The position numbers and the translations under genes are program-made. This document shows positions 56,701 through 64,000 of a stretch of DNA of 64,000 bases, one piece after another. The DNA is from Stachybotrys elegans (taxonomy: Eukaryota > Ascomycota > Sordariomycetes > Hypocreales > Stachybotryaceae). The stretch is taken from assembly GCA_020746835.1 (NCBI GenBank), contig JAGPNK010000016.1, forward strand, positions 496,001 through 560,000, written 5' to 3'. Positions within the stretch are counted from its first letter, which is position 1, and each line of letters starts with the position of its first letter. The notes beneath the pieces were generated by a model. It worked only from the letters and a program-made list of their open reading frames with translations, was not told where the DNA came from and ran no database searches.

Positions 56701-59696
56701 TTGAATCTGTGATGAAGCTGCTGGACCGACTTGACCACGTTGACAATATTATCGGTAATGCGGTTGACAATGACCTCATGGGAGACGGCGAAACGTACAG
56801 CGTCTCCGTTGACGTCAACCATCTTCTCCTCGACGTACGCCCCAGAAGATGTCTTGCGTCTCGCTTCCCGGAGATCAACGCGAGCTGACTTGATGCTGAG
56901 GAGCCTCGCCCATACATTTTGCATTCGCGGAGCCTCAACAAAGACTCGCACAAGTTTTGATGTCAAGAATGGAGTTGCCCATCGATTTTGGCCAGTCTCT
57001 AGCCCGTATAGGTGAAGCATCATCCGCGGCTCGTGAGGGAAATCTGCTTTTATCTGGACAAGAACCGCCTTTATATCGATGGTTGTCAGCTCTGGCGCGA
57101 GGGTAGAGGCCAAGGTGCTTGACGATGCCCGGTCTGGTGATATCAGGTCTGGGCTTAAATAGGTCCCTTGCTGTCGTGGTCTCGGACGGCTGTCACGGTT
57201 CGTCTTCATGAACGCTTTTCGAAGTGTCATGACGGCTACTCCAACTGCATAATGCCGATATAATGAGTATTGCATCATGATGGACCTAACCGTGGTCTGG
57301 ATATTGAATAGAGGGCCATGCTTATCGCTGGAGGCGGAGAAGGCGAGCTCAAGACGAGGAACGGTAACGAAGGGCTCAGCTTCGGCATTGTCGGCGCTTC
57401 CCATGATTTGCGCATCAATGCCTCGCGCGTGTAGCACGAGTTTGCGCCCATCACCCGGCATCTGCGTCTTCTTTTTGATCTTGGAGGAAGCCGATGAGTC
57501 CATCGCCTCCGAATCGGACTGTGTTAACGACCGGCTGTGCGATCGTCTTCCCAGCGTCCTGCGCTGAAGCCCATCGATCCGCTGGGCACGATACTCGGCA
57601 GACAAATGATCCAGATGCAACGAGACCCCCCGGGTGTCATCCGAGATATCTTCATCGATCCCGGCGACTTCGACGTTAAAGTCCGTTGCCTCGATATGAT
57701 ATCGCAGCAGCCAATCTGGCATTGATCGCAGGAAATTCCTTTGCCCCGACGTCTTAGATACCCGACGCTTGTCCGGCTCGACATCAATGTGCAACTCCCG
57801 AACAATCTGGCGAAGACCGTCTGTTATTTCGGGCCTGACCATACTGATGGAGAAAGACTGGATGTTCCCCGAAGCATCTACAGATACATCGGGTCGAGCG
57901 GCCAGGTGCACCTTCATGTCGAAGGACTCGGTTGTGATCAGGTTGAAGCGCTCGTCAAAATTGGTCTGGTAGTACAGGTGGTGGGATTGCAATCTGAGCG
58001 CGCCATCGAGCGAGTAATGCAGGTCCTCCACTACGGAGTGAGAGGATTCCATATCCAGAGATATAGAGGAGATGGAGGAAATAATGAGGTCATAGTCATC
58101 GGGATCGTCGGTCTTCTTCAGGGGCTTGAGCTTGATTCTTAATACAGGCTCGTGCATGGAGAACTTGATGTTGGCCTTCGGAAGAAGTCTTGAGATGAGA
58201 TGGCGCCTCTCTTGCCGTGTTGCAGGCTTCTTGGGCTTGGGCTTGGGCTTGGGCTGAAGAAGCGCAATGAGCAACGGTAGGTGACGAGGGTCCAGATCAA
58301 CGGATGGGGACGTAACCACCGAGTTGGCAAAAAGAATATTTGCGTTCTTGCCCTCGAGACTCTCATCTGAAGTGCGCTCCACCGTCTTGGAGGGCAGGGT
58401 GGTCCTGACTGTGGTTGTAGCCATGGGTATGTAGACGATCCTCTCCGGTCTCCCGTGGCCGTCATCCAACCCGACAGAGATCGACAAGGCGGCGGCCAGC
58501 GCTTCGTGGGCAATGTCTTTGGAGGGGAAGTACATGCGGTGGGCGGGCGACTTGGGGTCCAATCGATGGAGATCAATGCCGACTTCCTTCATCGTCGCAT
58601 TGAGCAGGATCGGGGATGCCGCGGATCGGATGGACTCGACCTTTTTGGTGAGGCCAACGGAGCTGACGGCGAATTGAACCTCCTTGATTCCGCGAAGTAT
58701 AGAGCTGAAGAACTCTTTCGAGTCGGATACTGTGCGCATCAAATCCTCATTGGTACTTCCGGGCTGTTCTACCTCCTGCATTACGCCGCCCAAGAAGATG
58801 TCAAGGGGCTCCTCCGGATCGGTTGGCTTCGCGGCGTTGCGAGACTGCTTGTAGCGGTGGGCGCACAGTAGCATGTCGTCGACAGGCAGGTGAACTCTGC
58901 CTAATTTCAACGAAATGGTGGCGTTTCTCAATCCATCTCGACCCTCATACAAGAAGCCATGGATATTCAGGACGATGTGGTCCAGGACCTCGATAGACTC
59001 ATTGCCCTCGGCAGTAAAGAGCACACTGCGCAACGTGATGATCCATTCGGCTTGGCGCTTGCGCCGTTGAGCTTGCGACCTCTGGAAGAAGAGTCGGGCC
59101 CTGTCGACCATCTTTGTTCTCGTATCGACTGCAATGGTGAAGGTTCCAACTTGAACACTTCCGACATCCTGTACTGTGAGGGTCGAGTCCCTGGCAACGA
59201 CGTCGACCATGCGCAGCCAGTCGATTCTGCGATGTAGTTTCTTGATCTTCTCCTTGATATTGGTCAACCGTTTCCATGTCTCGCTGCGAGTTATCGATGA
59301 CGTATTGCGGCTTGGTGTGCGCTTCTTGTGGCGACGGCCATGATCAGGATCGTGTCTGTCGTCTCTTGCATCACCCTCCTCCTCCTCCTCTTCTTCCCCA
59401 ACAGCCGCCTTGTTTCCTTCGAGCTCGCGGATATCGAGGGTGACAGCTACTTCGGTCAGAACGATACTGAGCCAGGTGGGCTGGGAGAATGTCGGCCGAT
59501 GTATGTTAAGGCCGATGCCACGGAATTCGAGGGTACAGCCATCACGGGGCGTGTACTTGACACGGCGTATGGAAAAGTAGCCGATGCGCTGAATGGATAC
59601 ACCGGTCGCTATTCGAACAATCGCGAAAACAACAAAGGACGACAGGTAGAATAGGACAAGGAGGCCGAATACAAAGGTCGGGCTAGGGAGCGTCAT
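50785..59696 (-). CDS. FMP27: FMP27/BLTP2-type bridge-like lipid transfer protein (with one-base frameshift)
   Basis: Two long open frames on the minus strand form one gene of about 2970 codons. The first runs from ATG 59696 (MTLPSPTFVFGLLV..., an N-terminal membrane helix) and contains the GFWDK motif near residue 1386. The second holds the WPPW motif near residue 2174 and the FMP27 C-terminal region. The frames meet in a C5 run (plus 54289-54293; GGGGG on the coding strand). The conserved PRLTYFRQTD lies just before it in frame one, and GDPTRTSPFGNE just after it in frame two. One extra G would make the gene continuous. FMP27/YPR117W-type proteins (Hobbit/BLTP2) form long hydrophobic grooves that move lipids at ER-plasma membrane contacts. 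The ER anchor fits the N-terminal helix. Start codons further upstream are GTG or poorly conserved. Confidence 0.88.
54289..54293 (-). other. Apparent one-base deletion in homopolymer within FMP27
   Basis: The coding strand reads ...GATGTT GGGGG ATC.... Five G's put FRQTD and the following GDPTRTSPFG in different frames; six G's would join them. No intron of usual size fits between the two conserved motifs, which are only about 17 bases apart. A sequencing or assembly error is most likely; a real frameshift or programmed -1 slip is possible. Confidence 0.8.
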
Positions 59697-61027
59697 GGTG
59701 CTGGAGGCTCGGACAAGCCGAAGCCAGCAAGCCGGCTGCGCGCATTGCATTAGATGGCATACACCGCAAGAGATTTGAAGAGCGCTCACGTCAGAGTAAC
59801 TGCAACTGAACTATTGTTCCATGCTATCAGAGAAATGCAGAGGGATCGAGATCGCATGCAGAGGCTAGGAGACGGCTACTGCCGTGCGGCATTGGAAGTG
59901 GCGTTGTCGGTTGCACCTGGTAGGGAGTCTTGGCGTCGACGGTCGGTATGGTCAGAGGTACTGTATTAGATCGCGAGAAATGCTGTGTGCGCCGGAGGGT
60001 GTCGGACGTCGGTTTCGCAGCTGGCCACAAACGGGATTGAGAGCGCTTGTTTGTCGACCTGGGTGTATGAGGGAGGAATGAGATAAGACGCCACTAGACG
60101 CAGCGGAGCCAGGGCAGCGAGTCGATTCGAGGGCGCGAGTGGCGACGAGGGATGCCTCGAGGGAAATACCACGGAGAGAGGGGGAAAGGCGCGGGAGTCG
60201 AGGTCTGCGTCTGACGGAAGCCAAGATAGAAGAGAGGTTGGAAGATAACACCGAGGGCACTGAACAGCCAAGTCAGCAAGTCAGACCCGACCAAACCGGA
60301 AATCAGCTGGAGGGCAGCCGAGGCCACTGCACGCGCACGCACTGCACTGTTAAAGGCCCCCCACAGCTGAACGGCAAGCCCTGGACAGAGCCTGGAGGGG
60401 TAAATGAGAGCCGCTCAACCAAAGAGTCATGTCACACTCGTTTCGTGATTGGCTTCAATTCTCATTGTTCAACCATTCCAGGAAACACGGTGGACGTGCT
60501 TGCTTGCTTGCTTGCTTGCTCGCTCGCTCGGCGGCTCTGGCAACGATCTGCCTTACCCGCAGCTCGGTCCATTCCTTATGACGATCACCAGGACTAAAGT
60601 AATTAATTGACCTAACTCTAGCTTACCTTACATGTAATAATGGATGATGAACTCGCGGCCCTGGAGGGAAATTCGCACATGTACCTACATACATATCAAC
60701 ACAGGAAGTCTCCCAGCTTCCTCTAGCAGCCATGGATGATTAATTGTCCCCCTTACAGAGCACCCTGTTTTCCCCGGCAGCATAAGAACGAACCCCTGGT
60801 GGGATCTGGACCCGTATGGGTTTTAGGGAGACATCAGTCATCTTGACCTGATCAACCAGGTACACAACACTAAGAAAAAAAATACAGTACGAAGCCATCG
60901 TCCGTCCCCAAGACCTTGCTTCTAGCCTTCAGGCCAGTATCACACTCAACGCGACGCAACAACCAGCAAAAAAAGACATGAATACAAGAAACCAACAAAA
61001 AAGAGACAGCCGAAGCTGTTCGTATAT
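59697..61027. other. Intergenic region upstream of FMP27
   Basis: This 1.3-kb stretch carries the FMP27 promoter and leader. It contains a short tetranucleotide run (GCTTGCTTGCTTGCTTGCTC) near 60500-60525. No gene is recognised; open frames here overlap on both strands. Confidence 0.4.
60500..60530. repeat. (GCTT)n/(GCTC)n simple repeat
   Basis: About seven tetranucleotide units, first GCTT then GCTC. The run lies in intergenic sequence and is probably length-variable. Confidence 0.8.
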
Positions 61028-61110
61028 TGAGGGACACCGGATTTGAACCGGTAACCTTCAGGATATTCCGATTTCTGGAATCTGACGCGCTACCGTTGCG
61101 CCAGCCCCCC
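61028..61110 (-). tRNA. tRNA-Trp (CCA), with short intron
   Basis: This 83-nt gene reads on the minus strand with a seven-pair acceptor stem (GGGGGGC with GTCCCTC, two G-U pairs), D-arm GCGC-AACGGTA-GCGC, anticodon CCA (nt 33-35), a short intron of about 11 nt after the base next to the anticodon, T-arm ACCGG-TTCAAAT-CCGGT, and discriminator A. TGGCGCAACGGTAGCGCGTC is the classic tRNA-Trp 5' half. A T6 pol III stop follows about 25 bp downstream. It differs from its twin at one base, inside the predicted intron. Confidence 0.93.
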
Positions 61111-61213
61111 TTGATGATCGTGGGTGAACAGAATCCGAGCATAAGGGCAGTGAGGAGAAATGGGAGAAACCCGACAAAAATCCAAAAAATCCAAAAAGTA
61201 AATTGTTGGCGTT

Positions 61214-61296
61214 TGAGGGACACCGGATTTGAACCGGTAACCTTCAGGATATTCCAATTTCTGGAATCTGACGCGCTACCGTTGCGCCAGCCCCCC
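61214..61296 (-). tRNA. tRNA-Trp (CCA), with short intron (tandem copy)
   Basis: This 83-nt copy has the same structure and sequence as its neighbour except nt 41 (T instead of C, in the intron). It lies 103 bp from the other copy in the same orientation and has its own T-rich pol III stops just downstream (about 61173-61199). Open frames here reading WRNGSASDS...KVTGSNPV are tRNA shadows. Confidence 0.93.
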
Positions 61297-62039
61297 AAGG
61301 CTGTTGTGGCTGACAAACTTCCAAGTCGAATAAATAAAGTCGGGCTCAATGTATGACAAGTCTTCTTCAACTATCCAAAATCACTACCCTGTATGTGGAG
61401 GGCTAGACTAGAGGCAATCGCACTTTTGCCACAACCCAAGCCAGAAAGTCTGTCGGGGGTTTGAATCACGATACTTGTTTGTGTACTTTTCTTATTTGCT
61501 GATGATGTCGTCTGCCATCATATCCTGGTCATTGCTGAAGATGATGGCTGTTTCTTCTGGAGTTGGACCTAAATGGCAAATGTGTCGACAGTGCCAAGAA
61601 GTCTGTGTCTAGCTTCATGATCTACTCCCGTACCCACCACCTTAAATAGCCATTGAAGCACGGTGCTGCTATCGACCAAGGATGCCGATTCGTGTTGCGC
61701 TTTAGTCGGAGTAGGTTGCCGAATGGTTGCGTCTATCAACAGGAGAGTGCTGATCTTTCCGCGTCGTAGACATAGACCAAGGCAATACGAGGTTGTTCAA
61801 GGCCGTTATGAAATGGTGTCAACCACGCTTCAAATGGGAACACTTGATGCAGCGCTGGCTGGTATTCTTGTACATGTCGTTACACTATTTTACACTGCTA
61901 AGGATATCTTGCATCCATATGGGTGGTATTCCAAAATGCAGCATGGTGCTGCGGACTGAGAGCCGTCTCAGGCAATTCTCAAAACACGACAGCTGTGAGC
62001 AGCGAGCTCAGTTCCACCGTGTCGGACACGTGGGACGCC
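61297..62039. other. Intergenic region
   Basis: This 0.74-kb stretch lies upstream of the tRNA pair and downstream of the small membrane-protein gene. No gene is recognised. Confidence 0.4.
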
Positions 62040-62848
62040 TTACTTTGCGCCTTGGTCTTTCGTCGTCTCTGTTTTATTTTTTGCCTGGAGGCGTTGGAGC
62101 TCTGCGATGCGTTCATCGACGAGAGCAATGTCTGCGTCGAATCGAAGCATCTTCTCTTCCAGCATGTGACTGTACTCTTGGTCCGATAACTTCTTCAACG
62201 GAACCCATTGGGAGTTCATCCAGCTGGGGTCTTCACCCGCCAACTTCTCCCTGCGCGTAGTCAGTTTGTTGGCAATCATCTGCCCAACTCCGCCAAACAC
62301 AGCCCACATTGCCGTGGTGGACTTGATAGTAGAAATGTCTGGAGCACGTTAGAAGCCGCCTCCATTTCCAATGCCACGGAGCCATACGCGTGATACTGAC
62401 AAAGGCGCCGGCAACAGCACCCGAGATGGTGCTGACCAAAGTCTTGTCAATCGGCTTGACCCGTTCCTCACCACCATAATATCGCATGCCGATTGTTCGT
62501 GCAACTGTCACCAGTCAGCCTTTTGGTTGCACCACGAGTGTTGGCAGCCAGTGAAACCTACACCAATAACTGCCTCCCAACTTGAGCCAATGAGTGCCAT
62601 TCACCAAGGCATTGAGGAGTGGGCTGGTTTCTGTCGCAATACCCATTCCAACACCCACTACTGCACCGGCAGCACCTAAAGTATCCTTGTGAGCTTCGAT
62701 CCATAACAGACTGGCTCATCATTGGCTTACCGGACCAGGCTGCAACCTCGAGGGGAGGAGTCACAACTTCCAGGACTGTAGGGGGCAGTAAGCCTCGCCC
62801 CTGGCGTCGCCTGGGAGGCTCCGAGGGAGGCACACTGGCATCACTCAT
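62040..62848 (-). CDS. Small glycine-rich membrane protein (Tim17/22-like features), four exons
   Basis: Exons in coding order are 62848-62731, 62675-62562, 62504-62388 and 62338-62040 (introns of 55, 57 and 49 bp), giving 215 aa. Only these splice sites keep one frame. The proline-rich N-terminus (MSDASVPPSEPPRRRQGRGL) is followed by glycine-rich hydrophobic segments: GAAGAVVGVGMGIATE, then SYWFARTIGMRYYGG, then STISGAVAGAFVSI, and later AMWAVFGGVGQMIANKL. GxxxG-rich paired helices of this kind resemble Tim17/Tim22/Tim23-type inner-membrane proteins, but I cannot assign a subfamily. The C-terminus is a charged coiled coil (MLEEKMLRFDADIALVDERIAELQRL). A mitochondrial inner-membrane or assembly factor is a reasonable guess, not proven. 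Confidence 0.65.
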
Positions 62849-63681
62849 GATGGGCGATTGTCGATAGCTGTCAAGATAATGAATGAACAGATCTCACGGA
62901 ATGGTGCGGCGCGTGGGGCTTTGTCCAGTCTCCTCTGCAGGCCAACAGCAGGGCCGTGGGTGAGGGAGGACAGATGCCTGCCTGCCTGCTTGCCTGCCTG
63001 GTTTGGTGCCTCCTTACCAGCCAATCAATGCGATACGTCGAGTGAGAGCCGCGCCGTGTGTGGGTTTTGGTCCACGCAGCGGCAACCTTTTCCGCCTAAA
63101 AGTCGCTCAGTATTGGCTGAAGGAGGAGCAGGGCGCAGAGCGTATTGGGATTATCCGTCAAATCATGAGGGGAGTCAAGCTGGCTCTATGTATTCAGGGC
63201 AGTGCAGTGTGTCAAGGTTCGAATAGAGGCACCAATTGGCAGGCGGCAAAACGATAAAATCATAATAATGGGCAACACAAAAAGGTAGAATGGCAACTTT
63301 ACGGCGGGCTAATACCAAACGGGTCTAGCGCCACCCACTCCTGGTCGGTGAAAATTAAGAACCCTCACAAACTTGAATGCCTCAGTCGTCTTTTTTCCCT
63401 ACAGCGAGAGTAATTTTCGTCTCCTCCAACCCAACCCCAGACACTGTAACGCTTGTCGGGGTCCTGTTCTCTACCACGATTCTCCCCGGCTGCCCTCGAC
63501 GTCCGCCGACTCGACTCGTCAATTGACCTCTGCGAAATCTCCAGCGCCAGGCGCTCGATATCCCCCCTTCGATTCTTTCCCTGTTGAGGAGGAGCTGCTA
63601 GGTCCGGCTCCAGCCTCATCTAACGTCTACGCGCATCGGTCCCAGAATCCGTTGCGCGTGGCCGCCTGCAATACCGCCAAC
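62849..63681. other. Divergent promoter region
   Basis: This 0.83-kb stretch lies between the small membrane-protein gene (-) and the eIF4B-like gene (+). It includes an imperfect (CCTG)n/(CTTG)n run near 62974-63001 and a pyrimidine-rich leader before the eIF4B-like ATG. No additional gene is recognised. Confidence 0.4.
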
Positions 63682-64000
63682 ATGGGTTCGTCGTCACCCC
63701 TCCCCCGCAGCCGCACCCTATGCCCATCCCACAGCAGCGCTGACCATGATGGTGTTCCAGCTCCCAAGAAGAAAGAGCAGCAGCAGAAGATGTCCCTGGG
63801 GGACTTTCTGAATGAACCAGGTTAGTCTTGGCACCCCTCCATGCCCACGCCACCCCAGGGTTGGCATGTGGTTGACCCTTGGTTTGCTTTGCTTTGCGTC
63901 GCGGGGCTCTATCCCATTGCGCATCGCATCGCATCCCAACTCTGCATGCTGTGCAGCAGTATCATCATATGTGTCAACACTGGCGTTGTGTTGTGTTGCC
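63682..64000 (+). CDS. eIF4B-like translation initiation factor, N-terminus (runs off right edge)
   Basis: The first coding exon is only four bases (ATGG, 63682-63685). A 75-bp intron (63686-63760; ends GTTCGT...GTTCCAG, branch CTGAC) is followed by exon 63761-63820. Joined, they read MAPKKKEQQQKMSLGDFLNEP, which is the usual start of fungal eIF4B (MAPKKK.QKMSLGDFL). The next intron begins GTTAGT at 63821 and no acceptor with obvious coding sequence appears before the window ends. eIF4B stimulates the eIF4A helicase and 40S binding through an RRM that should follow further downstream. The call rests on about 21 residues. Confidence 0.68.

Noticed and set aside
60870..61370. Protein of 166 aa with WRNGSASDS repeats
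   Set aside because: It is the translation of two tRNA-Trp genes, a well-known artefact.

Overview
The window is nuclear DNA from a filamentous ascomycete. Most genes are broken by short introns (about 45-80 bp) with GT...AG ends and CTAAC/CTGAC-like branch sites. The gene set is typical of Pezizomycotina: Mdm10, an AA9 cellulose-active monooxygenase, a HET-like protein, CSN5, a LigB dioxygenase and a DUF4360 secreted protein. A Sordariomycete, perhaps of the Hypocreales, is my best guess; this rests on general resemblance, not on a search.

Layout. 0-5.6 kb: the 5' end of a GST-like gene leaving the left edge (-), a membrane-anchored amidohydrolase (+) and a LigB-type dioxygenase (+). 6.3-17.8 kb: an Art1/Ldb19-like arrestin (-), a 3.9-kb gene-poor stretch, then SmE (five tiny exons), Mdm10, a ZIP zinc transporter and an unrecognised protein, all on +. 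18-27 kb: ADE5,7 (-), RPS19 (+), a putative deaminase-fold protein with SUMO-interacting motifs (+) and a PX-associated-domain protein (+). 27.3-30.6 kb: a HAM1-like/TULIP-type gene (-). Its stop codon is followed, in frame and without a gap, by eight copies of a Cys/His repeat. 32.9-43.6 kb: a secreted DUF4360 protein (-), CSN5 (-), a ten-exon HET-like membrane protein (-), a CorA-like membrane protein (+) and an AA9 LPMO (+). 45.3-59.7 kb: a disordered conserved protein (-) and the giant lipid-transfer protein FMP27/BLTP2 (-), split by a one-base frameshift in a C5 run. 61.0-63.8 kb: two tandem intron-containing tRNA-Trp genes (-), a small glycine-rich membrane protein (-) and the start of an eIF4B-like gene (+) leaving the right edge.

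The genes are mostly independent housekeeping genes rather than a cluster or pathway. Common themes are protein and RNA housekeeping (SmE, RPS19, eIF4B, tRNA-Trp, CSN5), membrane contact and lipid transport (Mdm10, FMP27, the TULIP-like protein, the PX-associated protein) and metal or ion transport (ZIP, CorA-like).

The most unusual signal is the TAG at 27863-27865. It occupies exactly the aromatic codon of the first repeat of a tandem array. The later repeats differ mainly by synonymous changes, which points to translation beyond the stop by readthrough, by A-to-I editing of UAG to UGG, or by some other bypass.
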